Positions 46,223 through 57,477 of a stretch of 64,000 bases of DNA are shown piece by piece. Position numbers and translations under genes: made by a program. The notes beneath the pieces are model-generated. The model worked only from the letters and a program-made list of their open reading frames with translations. It made no database searches and had not been told where the DNA came from. Every line of letters starts with the position of its first letter. Within the stretch, counting starts at the first letter, position 1. The DNA comes from Guillardia theta CCMP2712. Its lineage: Eukaryota > Cryptophyceae > Pyrenomonadales > Geminigeraceae. The stretch spans positions 130,736 to 194,735 of the forward strand of contig NW_005434650.1 in NCBI RefSeq assembly GCF_000315625.1, in the 5' to 3' direction.

Positions 46223-49182
46223 ATGGCACTCCGTCATCCAGCTCCCGCCTCCTCCCTCGACGCCTCCTTCCTCAGCCGGATCGCTTCCCTCAAGTTGCAT
46301 GACCTCCGTCTGTCGCTCCGTCCGCTCCCCTTCACTGCCTCCTTCTGCCTCCCTCATCGAGTCCCTCAAGGATCTTCTTCCTCTCCGTCCCAGCCGTCAC
46401 AAGAGCGACTGGTCGTGGCTGCCGACGCGCTCGACTTGGACGCGTCAGCAATCAAGAGGGCAGTTCTGACGACAGGCGAGGTAACTATCTTCAACACGAT
46501 CGAGAGTTTCAAGGAGTTGGACAAGAAGCAGTTCTTGCACAACATCGCAACGGAGATGTGCAGGCAGATCGACTCAGGTGACTTGCCTGAAGAGACCTTG
46601 TGAGCTGTCGCCATGACTGAAGTTTGTGCTCAGGGGAAGTCGAGGAGAACCCCTCGCTCCTGGTTCGCTGCGACGTCATTGTCTTCTCGGACCTGAAGGA
46701 CTACAAGCACTACTACTGGTTCGCCTTCCCTGCCCTCTGCTTCCCGGACCCTCCCACCTTGTCGGACAGCATTCTGAGCATGGAGGACGTCATGAGTTCG
46801 GACATGATCCACCAGCTGCATATCGGCTACAATGGGTTGCTGGAAAGCAGCGGGAATGGTATCCCCCCGTTCTTCATCGTCGTTGAAGACAAGGACGCAA
46901 ACACTGTGTCGGTGAAGCCTCTCAGCCATTATCCCGCTTGCGCTCAGAGCGGCAAACAAGTCCTCTTCGGCTTTGTCGATCACTCGCCACTACAGTCGAA
47001 CCCTGGCTGGCCTCTACGTAACTCTGCGATGCCACGGTTCCTCGCCCTTGACTCATAGGCGCGTGCAGGAAACCTCCTTTACTTCCTCAACCGCCGCTGG
47101 AGTCTGAGCGATGTGACTGTCCTGTGCTATCGCGACTTCTCCGAGAACATGCAGAGGGAGGTGGAACATGTGCACTCTTGCTGGTCGGGCCCTTGACGCA
47201 CTGGCAGGCGTGCTCCAGCATTGTGTTGAGAGTCAAGCTGAGTGGCATTCTCGACAAGGCCGGAGAGCCGATAGTGACAGGGTGAAAGAGACTCTCTCGT
47301 CGTTGAAGCGATGTGAAGTGACAGTGACTGGCCGGCTGCTCAATCAGGTGGGAGCTCAACCAGAAAGGCAAACTCGGGCCACGGTGTGCAGATTTAGCTC
47401 CTTTCATGGATCCGAAGCGAAGGTAGGATATGGTTCCTTTGGCTCCTCTTTGAGAGGTCCGTCCAGGGCAATCGAGTCAGCAGACCTGAACCTGAAGCTG
47501 ATGCGATGGCGGTTCTTGCCAAATCTCGACACTGAGAGCTTGAGTCATGTAATAATGATAATGAGGAAGAGAGGAGGGAGGAGAGGAGAGGGAGGAGGCG
47601 GAGATTTCAAGGGAGGCAGGCTAGAAGGAGAGGGTGGTTGTTCCATCTGGTGAGACACTTTCAGAAACGCTGCCTCCTCCTCGGCGCAGGCACGCTTGGT
47701 TGTAACGTGGCACGATCTTTGACATCTTGGGGTTTCCGAAAGATCACATTCGTTGACTATGGGAAGGTGAGAGGAGAGGCTGAAGGAACAGGTTTCACAA
47801 TACTTTTCTTCAGGTGTCCTACAGCAATCCAACTCGTCAGTGGCTCTTCGAATTTGAGGACTGTGTAGATCCCGATAACCGCAATGAGGGACGACCCAAA
47901 GCAAAGGTTCCTCCTCCCTCAGTCTCCTCCTCTCCTGCTTGCCCAGCCTCTCCTAGCGCCTCCCTGTGTCTTGTGTCTCGCTGACGTGAGCTCTCACTCT
48001 CTCGCTCTGACGTGAGCTTGCAGGCTGCGGCTGATCGCCTGTCAAGGATCGTACCGAACATGGAGGTTTTCGGTCTGGTGGAGGAGCAGTGAGTCACGAA
48101 AAGTCTGCAGGCTGAAGGATTCGAGCTCAGCATCCCCATGCCTGGACACCCAGTCGCCGAGGAACTGCAGGGCAAGGTGCTCGCAGATGTCGCAAAGCTC
48201 GCCGATCTCATCCAGCACGCTGATCTGATCTTCCTCCTCACCGACACTCGCGAGAGCCGCTGGCTCCCCACGCTCCTCTGCGCATGCAAATCGAAGGTGA
48301 GCGCTGCTGGGCCTCTGGTGGGACGTGCCCCCTCTCATTCTTGTGCTCGCAGCCCTGCATCAACGTCGCTCTTGGCTTCGACACGTTTGTCGTAATGCGA
48401 CATGGAGTTCCTGACCCTGCAAACGCCACCGACCCCCAGCAGATCCCATCCTGTAACCTCGGGTGAAACTCGAACTTGTCTCCCTGCTGCGTCTTCCTCC
48501 TCTTGTTCTCTCTACCCTCCTTCTCTCTTACAGCAACCCAGCTGCTACTTCTGCAACGACGTCGTCGCTCCTATGAACTCGACTCGCAACCGCACATTGG
48601 ACCAGCAGGTGGGATTTTTCTTCGTTTTCTTCGTCGTTCTCATTGTTCTCTAGTGCACCGCGACACGTCCTGGTCTTTCCCCGATCGCCTCGTCTATTGC
48701 CGTTGAGATCGCCGTCTCCCTCCTCCATCATCCCAAAGGCTGCCTGGCTCAAGCAGACACGGAGGTAGAGGAAGCAGCGCTGGCCGGGTTAACAAGTCAT
48801 GGCAGGAGGAGCAAGAGGGGACAGACTTGGGCATCCTCCCGCATCAAATCAGAGGCTTCCTCTCCTCCTTCTCCAACGTCGTCGTGCAAGGCAGGCCCTT
48901 CAAACATTGCACTGCATGCTCAGCTGTGGTGGGAGGAGGGAGGAGGGATGTGTGGGAGTGCGTGACGGCCGGGCAGATTTTGAATCAGTACGCTACGAGA
49001 GGAAACGAGTTTCTGCTCAGGGCTTTCAACGAGCCCAACTTCCTCGAGGTGAGGAGCGTTGGCGCCTTGTGCTCATCTCATGGAGAGAACAGGAGGCGTC
49101 GGGGCTCACGGACATGCTGCGGGAGGGTGAGGCGCTCATGGAGGACTGGGAAGATGACGAGGTAGAAGAGTTAGAGCCGTGA
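46223..49182 (+). CDS. ATG7: Autophagy E1-like enzyme ATG7
   Basis: Activates ATG8 and ATG12 for autophagosome formation. N-terminal domain: [80 protein letters not shown]. The adenylation domain starts in the exon near 47646 ([34 protein letters not shown]), then [59 protein letters not shown], and [20 protein letters not shown] followed across an intron by [15 protein letters not shown], which holds the catalytic Cys. The C-terminal [20 protein letters not shown] and [10 protein letters not shown] complete the CxxC zinc ligands. The end is acidic ([13 protein letters not shown]), stop 49180-49182. All key residues are present; at least ten exons. It ends 34 bp from the convergent RPC8 gene. 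Confidence 0.95.
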
Positions 49183-49216
49183 AGTCATCAGCACTAGATG
49201 GTTGTATTGTACTCCT

Positions 49217-50053
49217 TCACTCCCACCAGATTGCCAACCCCAACCCATCATCTTTGATCGACGCCATGACCTGAAACGCTGGCTCGTCCTCCTGCTCCTG
49301 CTCCTGTCCAGTACGAGCAGGGGTATTCTTTCGATCCACAAATCGCTTTCCTGCCTGCTGAACCAGCGTCGGATCGGCGTTGGCGGCTGGAGGGGCCTTG
49401 GACGGCCTCTTGACAGGACGAAAGATTGTGTTGGTCACCCGGAAGCGGACGGGGCTGCCAAAGGCTGGATCCAACATGGCGTCGCCGTGCTCGCTCTTCC
49501 ATACCCACAGCTGGTGCTCTTCATCCCACTCCGAGCCATCCTGGCACCTGACGTGAGGAAACTGGGAAAGCAGACGAGGGAAAGGAGGAAAACATGCAGA
49601 ATCAGGAGGAGGAGCAGCACACACAGAGGAGCACGAGCAGCAGGAAGATGTGGAAAGACACCTGCATGAAGTGCGGCGGCACGAAGATGTCCTGGAAGAA
49701 ACCAAGGCTGATCCACAAGCCTTCTGGGGTGCTCCTGTGAATGCTGCCCGTGATCACTTCGCCGATGAAAGGGCGAAACACAACCAGCCTGTGCACAAGT
49801 CAGGCCGACAGGTCAGGATCCCTAGGAGCCCTCACGAGAAGGTGACGCGGACGTGGACAGCGGAGTCAGAGGGATAGATCAAGCCCTCCCCGAGCTCTTC
49901 GATCTCATACAAGCACACGCACAACCCTGTACCCAAGAGAACCCGGTTGCTGTACTTCTTTTCTATCTGATTGCTCACTGCCAGTGACCGCGGCTTGCTC
50001 AACTCGGATGCCGGGATAGGAACAGCGTCCTTCATCTTGACGAGAACGAACAT
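49217..50053 (-). CDS. RPC8: RNA polymerase III subunit RPC8 (RPC25/POLR3H)
   Basis: Partner of RPC9 in the Pol III stalk, the counterpart of RPB7. Three exons on the minus strand: MFVLVKMKDAVPIPASELSK from ATG 50053 with GLCVCLYEIEELGEGLIYPS; VVFRPFIGEVITGSIHRSTP followed by EGLWISLGFFQDIFVPPHFM; and WDEEHQLWVWKSEHGDAMLD with PVRFRVTNTIFRPV, ending IKDDGLGLAIWWE. The N-terminal MFVL, the SPEG(V)..SLGFF.DI.(I)P block and the final GLG...WW are the family's marks. A loop rich in Pro, Ala and Gln (residues about 175-210) sits before the C terminus, where other family members also vary. Confidence 0.92.
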
Positions 50054-50848
50054 CTTCTAGTCGATGCTGTCTCGACTCACTCTCTCCGTCTTCTCTTCCT
50101 GTATCAAATTTTCCTTCACTTCATCCCAATCAGCCCCTGCACGTTCTTCAGTGCTCTCCCTCACCCCACACCGCCCTGATCGCTCTCTCCCTCTAGTCCC
50201 TGTTCTCCCCCCCCAACTTTCCCTCAGCTGACCCTCTCTCCCTCCTCCCCCCTCCTCTCTCCCGCCCCCTCCCTCGCCTCCTCCCTTACCTTCATTCCTT
50301 GCGCATGTGCTGTTCTGTACAAGGAACATTCAAAAATCCCTTCCACCACCCGAAAATGCGAAGTTCCTGACACGGAACAAATTGAATTCGAAGATGGAGA
50401 AGCGATTGACGGGGGGGAGGAGGTGATAGAAGGAGAGGGAGAGGAGGGGAGGAGAAGAGATACAGAGTATCGGGAACAACGAGATGAGACAAGACGAGAT
50501 GAGGAGGGGAAAGGTAGCTATGAAGCGGCAACGATATCACATAGAAGCTTTCAAGGAACGGCGGTAGCAGCATTTCTAGGACTGCCAGTAGGTTGAGAGG
50601 GTAAGTAGAGCAGAAGTTTTCAGGCGGATCAGATTCGGGGTAACTAAAGGAAGGATACGTTGGAAGGGATTATTGAAATGACTGCAGGATTGATTCAGTG
50701 GGGCCTCAGTCTCACCATGTCGACATCTTCATCCAGACGATCGCAATCCTCACTGCATCGCAAGGGCAGAAGGAGAATAAAACCCGGTGAAACCTGACGG
50801 TCATGAGGAACCTTTCAATCTGAAACTCGATGGCCAGCAGGAACTAGA
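50054..50848. other. Head-to-head promoter region, no gene seen
   Basis: Pyrimidine-rich to about 50340 on the plus strand (CCTCCCCCCTCCTC), purine-rich from 50395 to 50530 (GGAGGAGGTGATAG), then mixed sequence to the start at 50849. The switch from pyrimidine to purine lies about midway between the two divergent genes. No TACCC tract or GC island. Confidence 0.5.
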
Positions 50849-52630
50849 ATGTCACAACTAAGATTCGAAGACGTCTCGGAGCGCCAGCGCAAACCGATCC
50901 ACGAGTACCATGACGATTTGTCCGATGAAAGCAGCGGCGAGACACGTCACCCGCATCTCGTGGCCACTGCGCTGGAGATCTCGAGCTCGAGCTCGAGCTC
51001 TAACAGCAGAGAGTGCTGGGACGAAGAGACAGAGGAGTATGCGAGAGTCTCTTACTCCAGCTTCCTCTTGCTGCAACAAGAACTCTCGACGATCAAAGAC
51101 AATCACAACGGATTGCGACAGTCAGCAGAAAAGTGGAAAAGAGAGGCAGAAAGGCTGCTAAACATAGGAGAAGATATGAAGAGTGTGATCATGAGCAAGG
51201 AGCACGAATTGGAACATGTTCAATCCAACATGCAGCGATCTTTGTTGGAAGAGAAGAGTCTGAAAAGACAAGTGAAAGCACTAAAGATCAAGAATCTGAA
51301 CCTCAGAAATTCCATCGAGAACCTGGAGACTCAAATGAAGAGATTGAAAAATGTCGGTGAACATCCTGCAGCTTGCTTTTCCTGACTTCCCTTAGGAATG
51401 CCAAACATCGGAAGAGAAGTCGTCCTATCTCGAAGAATATATCAAGCGGTTGAAAGAGGTAACATTGAGATTGCTGTAAACTTCTTGTTGATGCTAAATC
51501 TGTCATCATTCGTTGATTTGATTGAAGGAATCAAGAAAAGTGCTGGAGAAGAACGAGTCGTTGCATTTCAAGTTGAAAGAGTGCAAAGTGCAACTGCTGG
51601 CAGAGCGAGAGGTTTGAAATCGCACGACGAATGTTGAGAAGTGAAATCTTGTAAGGTGATCAAGCAGCTTCATTCCGACAAGATGAATTCAGAAAGGTCA
51701 AGATGTCATGAGCTCGATGTCATTTCCTCAGACAGAGTCAACGCTCAGCCAATCCTTGTGCCTAGTTTGATGAAAGACGCTGCCTGTCAGTCGGATCAGA
51801 CATGTCAGAACTGCACAAGCGCGTGAGCCTGGTATCTTCTCCGTTCGTCTCTTCTCACAGATGGTCAGGCATGCTGCATCGCTTGCTCAACGACAACTCA
51901 CGTGGGAGCTTGAAGAGTCAGTGAGGCAGGCTCTCAAGATGCAGCTGATGGACATTGCGAGTATCCAACAAGACCTTAAGGTCCGCATGCTCAATGCAGC
52001 AGCTGTTGAATCATTTCCTGTTTGCAGAAATTTCCTATCAAGACTGTCAAGTTCGAGCCGAGCGTGAGCCAAAGCCGGCATGACGAGCCTTATCTTGTTC
52101 AGGTGGACGACACGAGCAGACGAGTCGCAAACCTCGAGCGGCAGCTCGCCACCGCCAAGGAAGCTCTTCGCTTGTGCCAGCACGAGCTCGAAGCGACCCA
52201 AGACGAGCTGGCTGCATCGCAGAAGCTCATCAAAGAGGCGGAGGACAAGCTGGGAAGTTCGCAAGCAAGCGCAAGCGTGAGATCGCTGGAGCTGAGCCGG
52301 CAGCTCATGGCAGAGCTTGTGGACAAGGAGCGGAAGATGGTTGAGCTGGAGGAGCAATGCTTGCAGCTCAAGGGCGAGCTGTCCGTAAGAGATCGCCTAC
52401 CCGACGTGCAGGCGAACAAGAAGCTCACGGGGTCAGAGCAGACAATTGAGTTGCTCACTGCGATCATAACAGGTGTAGAAGAGACAAAACGTGACCTGGA
52501 GTATGCAAGGCGAGAAAACATTCTCTTCGGAGCTCTGTTCGACACAGAGTTATCAAGTTACCATGACAAAGCATCGTTTCAAAATAGCAAATTCGTTGGT
52601 CCTTGCAATTGTATTAAAAATGTCATTTAA
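50849..52630 (+). CDS. Coiled-coil protein of unknown function
   Basis: ATG 50849. The first exon reads MSQLRFEDVSERQRKPIHEY, a Ser run, then heptad-rich helix (LQQELSTIKDNHNGLRQSAE, EKSLKRQVKALKIKNLNLRN). Small exons follow: ECQTSEEKSSYLEEYIKRLK (from 51396), ESRKVLEKNESLHFKLKECK (from 51529) and VIKQLHSDKMNSER. Later exons give WELEESVRQALKMQLMDIAS and, from 52028, KFPIKTVKFEPSVSQSRHDE with long coiled coil VANLERQLATAKEALRLCQH and AELVDKERKMVELEEQCLQL, ending at 52628-52630. No catalytic domain, membrane span or targeting signal is visible. A centrosomal, ciliary or motor-adaptor role is possible but unproven. Confidence 0.7.
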
Positions 52631-52675
52631 CTCTGCTGTGGCAAGTTGCTTTCTGGTTGATCGAAGGGTTGGTCC

Positions 52676-54675
52676 TCAACATGTAACTGCCTGCATATCA
52701 TCATCCTGAGAATCCATCAGAATCTCTTCGTCTTGGATCATCAAACGCTTCATCTCGTGAATTGGTTCTTGATCTATGCGGTGTGAAATCAAATCATCCG
52801 GCATCCCAGGTTCTGGGTGAATAGCGAAATCAGATTTTGACACGTGATCTGTTATCTGTTGTTCCATCTCCTTGTCGCAAGCTTCTTTTGCGTTCTCGGC
52901 ATTGTTCCTTCTATTTACTGCTATCGTACTGCTCGCACTGATCAGATCGTCGCTCGTCTCATCTGGCTGTCTCTCTCGACAGCTTTCCTCCAGCTCGTCT
53001 GCAGTTGAAAGTCGTCAGAGACTCGCTCAATCTCTTCAGCCATCACCATCATCAAACGTGCTTGTCTGCTCGGATGGGACGGTCACAGTCTCCGGACCAT
53101 CTTCCTTTCCTTGCCTTTCAAGGTTCGCCAGCTGGTCCAATAGGGTCAACTTGGATCATCAATGCAAAATCAACATACATGTCCAACATCGTTGGTGACT
53201 TTGAGAGAAAATTGAGCTTGTGATGGGTGATAACATTTTGAGACAGCGAGAACAAAGATGGAACAATTCTTGGCACTGTTTGTGACACCCCCCACTGCTG
53301 AACTCAGGAACTCGCTGATGAAACCTCCATGAGTTACGATTAGAATTCGTTTCACTCTGTCATCGCTCACAGCCACCAAACGTTCAGAATTCGTGAAGTT
53401 TTGTTCGAATGAGCTTCTTGGACTGGAGGCATATCCCCGATGAATCATCGGCCCATAGTTACTGAAACTGGGCAAAGCATACTTGTGCAAAAGTTCCTTC
53501 ATGAAGGATCTTGCTCGAAATCGTACATCTTCCCAATTTTCTCCTCCTGGAGGTCTAAATTTTCTGTGAGGCATTCCCGAGATTCTTGTCATGTGCTCAA
53601 TGTAACCAATCTGATATCCTTCATACTGCCCTGCAGCCTTTTCTCGCAACCTGCTATCGGTGAAGGCAGGAATTCCGGGGGGCAAGGCTCGTAAAATGAA
53701 ATCGGCTGTTTGCTTTGTTCTGTTTAAATCGCTCAGATACACAGCGGTAAATTCGATTTCTTTCAATCGTTCAGCAACAAGTTGTGCTTGTTTACAACCG
53801 TTGGGTGTAAGCCCAGAAGAGTTCTGACCTGCGATGGTTCTGCTCTTGTTCTCAGGGGTCTCTCCATGTCTGACCAGGTACAACTCGAGCGAAGCACCTG
53901 GTGGGTACATGCTCGGCACAGCTTCCGGTGAGGGCATCGATCCTTGCATTGGAGAGGCTCTTGACGAGCGTACGCCGAACTCTTTGGCTGAAATCACTGG
54001 AGAGCTCGTGGGGCTTGCTGTGTTGTGCTTTGGGCTTTTAGTTGGACTGAACTTGGCAGGAATACTGAGGTCAAGAGCTTTCTTCACAAACGATTCGTGG
54101 CTCGTGTCCACAGGAGCCTTCTTTGGGAATTGAACACTCGTGAAAGTTTGTCTCGATGCGTACATGTCTCGATAGTCTTGCGAATGCTGCTGAGAATAGA
54201 GTTGCCACTGCATTGGTCGGACTTGAGGAGCTTGCGAGATCGAAGCGTGTAGATTCGTTGGCTGCATCAGATTCTTCCCCGAAGCAAGAACCGAAGGTCC
54301 GATTCCGAAGCTGTAACTCCATGCCTGCTGTTGTTGAGCCAGATGCTGACCTGTGCTTCCCATTGAACTGTACATCCCTTCACGCACCTGTCCTCCGACA
54401 TCCCTTGGCAACTCTCGGACCACTGTACCTCTTCCATTCCCACCTACTGCTACTCCTCCTCTTCCTCCCACTCCTGCACCTACTGCCACGACTCTTCCTC
54501 CCACCCCTGCCGTTCCTCCCCTTCCCCCTACTCCTGCAACTCCTACTCCACCTCCTATTCCACCCCCTATTCCTCCCAAAACTATACCTCCCATTCCTCC
54601 TCCTCCTCCTCCTCCTCCTCCTCCCATTCCCCCTCCTCTTTCCCCGCTCCCTACCCGTGCATGGCTCGCATGCAT
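52676..54675 (-). CDS. Histidine phosphatase (phosphoglycerate mutase-like) with Gly-rich N terminus
   Basis: The catalytic domain carries LELYLVRHGETPENKSRTI (RHG motif), LTPNGCKQAQLVAERLKEIE, FTAVYLSDLNRTKQTADFIL, LREKAAGQYEGYQIGYIEHM, PPGGENWEDVRFRARSFMKE and RILIVTHGGFISEFL (second His), so it should be a working branch-1 histidine phosphatase, nearest to fructose-2,6-bisphosphatase/TIGAR types. Before it lies a low-complexity region of about 250 residues. If Met 54675 is used, the first 95 residues are almost all Gly/Val; Met 54375 is a plausible later start. After the catalytic part, exons at about 53140 down to 52676 add an acidic tail (LTLLDQLANLERQGKEDGPE, ENAKEACDKEMEQQITDHVS, MIQDEEILMDSQDDDMQAVT). 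Joins in this tail were inferred by eye. Confidence 0.82.
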
Positions 54676-55068
54676 GACAGCTGAACGGTGAAAGAGGAAC
54701 TTGAACTTTTAGTTGAATAACTAAAAAATATTAATATGCAATATGAGTACAACTGCCACTACCGTTAAACATCGGTGTACCAAAATAGATAATCCCAAAT
54801 ATATTGTAAATGAAGTTACTCATAGCTCATGTTAAAATAAGTTTTAAAGCTGTGCCATTGCTTCAATTCGAAGGGTCGTCATGTTGTACCAGGACGAGGG
54901 GGTGGGGTGGGGGTGGCTTGGGGGTGGGGGGGTAGATTACTGATAGAAGAAAAGAGGCGTGAGGTATCGAGCAGGGGTAGGAGGAAGGACAGACCAGGGG
55001 TGGGTTCAGGGAAGCAGCAGGGGTACCTTAGTAGGGGTACGGGAGGAGTTGCGAAGAGACGCGAGGCA
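54676..55068. other. Head-to-head region with GGGTG/GGGTA tract
   Basis: AT-rich up to about 54880, then G-rich on the plus strand (GGGGGTGGGGTGGGGGTGG, GGGGTACCTTAGTAGGGGTACGGG) as far as the collagen gene start. It separates the histidine phosphatase (minus) from the collagen gene (plus). The frame open across the G-rich part has no ATG and is treated as untranslated. Confidence 0.55.
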
Positions 55069-57338
55069 ATGGGGAGGGTATCGGAGCCGCTGATGGGGCA
55101 AGACAAGGAGAATGAAAGGAAGGCCAAGAAGCAGGTGAGAAACACGAAGAAACAGTACTCCTCGCACTCGTCTATCTCTTCTCTCACTCGTCTTTTGCGC
55201 ATCTCCCCAGATGTTGAGCCCATGTTTCATTCACGCCTGGTCTTGACACCTTCGCAGACTCTGCCATTCATTTTTCTAGTGACGTCGCTTTTCCTTGTCG
55301 GGATTGCCTGTGCCTTCATGATCAGTTGGGACCGATCATGGTCGGATAGAAGTATTGAAGTTTTACAGTCGTTCGATCCAGACAATCTCTACAAGGTAAC
55401 CAGAATGCAATCTGGAAGCTTCCTGTGTTGATTTGTTACAGTACAACAAGATTGAAGATTATGATCATCCAAATCGCATCGACAAATACAACTGCTTGTT
55501 TTCTGGGTGTGATGAAAGCGAGGACAAAGGACTTGTAAGCAAAGGTAGAACCATATAGATTGCTTGAAATGTACTCGAACGACTTGATCAAGCTGAAGTG
55601 TTTTACAGTACAAAAGCTTTCCAAGGCGCTCACAAAGCTGATGAAGATGCAAGACAAGTTCAAGCAGCAGCTTGACAAGCCGACGAAGTCGATGATAGAA
55701 GTGGCGCAAGGAGAACCAGGACGACGTGGTCCTCGTGGATATCGCGGTGCTGTGGGTCCACAAGGATATCCGGGCGACACCGGGCCACAAGGGAGAGCAG
55801 GCGTGATGGGCAACCCTGGACTTCCTGGAGGAATGGGCCCGAGAGGCCCCCGAGGTTTTCCCGGGGAAGCTGGAAGGCCTGGCAGGCAGGGAGTGCCGGG
55901 GATCGAGGGCCCTCCAGGCCCTAGAGGACGGCAAGGCAGGGAGGGACCCGGCGGAAAGACAGGGCCCCCAGGCTATCAAGGAGAGAACGGCCCTGCTGGT
56001 CAGCCAGGCCTGCGAGGGGCTCCAGGTGAGCAGCTTTGAGCCTGCTGGGCGATGAAGTGATGAATGCAAATGGCAGGTAGCAATGGCGTCTCCTTGCAAG
56101 GACCACCGGGACCCCGGGGAATCCGTGGAGTGCGAGGGCCGACGGGTCAGGTTGGTCCTATCGGCAAGCGAGGTCAGCAAGGGCCTCCAGGTAGTCTTGG
56201 TGGTACTGGCAGCCAAGGCAATATCGGAGTTCAAGGTCTGGCTGGAAAAGATGCCAAGCAAGCACCAACCCCGCAGTGCACAGGGTTGCAAACCAATGAC
56301 GGAGAATCGATTTGCTGTGGCCTGTCCCGCACATCATGGAGTTCGTATTATGATTCCTCTACAATGAGAATCGACACTTCAAGTTGCAAATTTACAGGAA
56401 ATGTGAGATACTTCACTACACTTCAGGGTTCAAGTTATACAGAGAGACTCTTTGGCATTTCGAACATTTACGATCCAACTGCGACAGGATTTAGACTTTA
56501 CTTGTACACTCAAACTGGTCACATCAGTCTCTGGGGTTGGTATGCAAACGCTTGGCGATATAAAGTACGTTGGTGTGGCGTGGGGAAGAGTAACGGTCCT
56601 CGAGTTCCAACGGGATGCTGCGGGACAGACTCAGCATATTGGTATAATGGATGGACTTGGGATAAGACACTAAACGCAAAGGCTTGCGACATCAGAGGTA
56701 GTAAAACCACCTGGATCACAGCGGTTGAAGGGTTCAGACAGTCTGGCATCCAAAAGCTAACTGGAATGAGCGCTGGAACAGTGAATGGTGCTAGTAGCTA
56801 CTACGTCGCCATCTCACTGGCATATTCTTCCAATTCGTATTGGGGCCAGCCTTGGAATGTGTACGGATGGAGCAATTGGCGACTGCGGAAAGGTCAATCT
56901 GACGCGCTTGAACCTCGTTTCTGCCTCTTTGGAGACTCATTCCCCACTGGGGACATGCGACTGCTTCAGCATGAGATCAGACAGGACGAGTTTCCATGTC
57001 AGGGAATGAGGTTGATAGAGGAGAATGTCGTCAAGACAAACAAGGCTCAGATCTGCTGTGGGACTTCCGACAGCACATGGAAGGTGATGAATGGCTACCT
57101 GATGAAGGACGTGGATACTACCTCTTGCAACTTCGATGATTCCAATGCCAAAGTCATCTACATGACCAGTCTTGGAGGGGACAACAACATTGAATTGGTA
57201 ACAGGAGCAGCAGCTTATTCCAAGAGCAATAAGAATGGTTTTACTGTCCACCTTGCTTCTCTTTACAGTAATCAGCAAAATTATGCAAAGCGGTATAATT
57301 GGAAGATTGAGTGGTGTGGTATTGGTGAGAGACGTTGA
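55069..57338 (+). CDS. Type II membrane collagen-like protein with three tandem Cys/Trp-rich domains
   Basis: ATG 55069. A basic N terminus (MGQDKENERKAKKQVRNTKK) is followed by one hydrophobic helix (LPFIFLVTSLFLVGIACAFM) near residue 70, with no cleavable leader, so N-in, C-out is expected. Next exons: YNKIEDYDHPNRIDKYNCLF, then a short coiled coil (VQKLSKALTKLMKMQDKFKQ) that could seed trimers, then Gly-X-Y repeats (GEPGRRGPRGYRGAVGPQGY ...). These run to 56024 and resume after the 56025-56075 intron (GPPGPRGIRGVRGPTGQVGP), roughly 55-60 triplets with few breaks. The C-terminal 330 residues hold three repeats, each opening with CCG and closing with a W-rich strand: ICCGLSRTSW ... VRWCGVG; GCCGTDSAYW ... 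GWSNWRLRK; ICCGTSDSTW ... IEWCGIG. I do not know this domain. Stop 57336-57338. Confidence 0.85.
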
Positions 57339-57477
57339 GAGCGTATGACATTGGAGGAAGAGAGGTAATACTTGGCAACGTACATGGTAGCTGGGTGTAT
57401 AACTTTTCACGATACTATAGTAAAAGCAATGTGAAACCAGTCAGCGTAATCCCATCAAATGATGCAGATATTTTCAC

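Noticed and set aside
54353-54691. Proline-rich protein on the plus strand
   Set aside because: Complement of a low-complexity CCT-rich stretch at the phosphatase 5' end; no splice or motif support.
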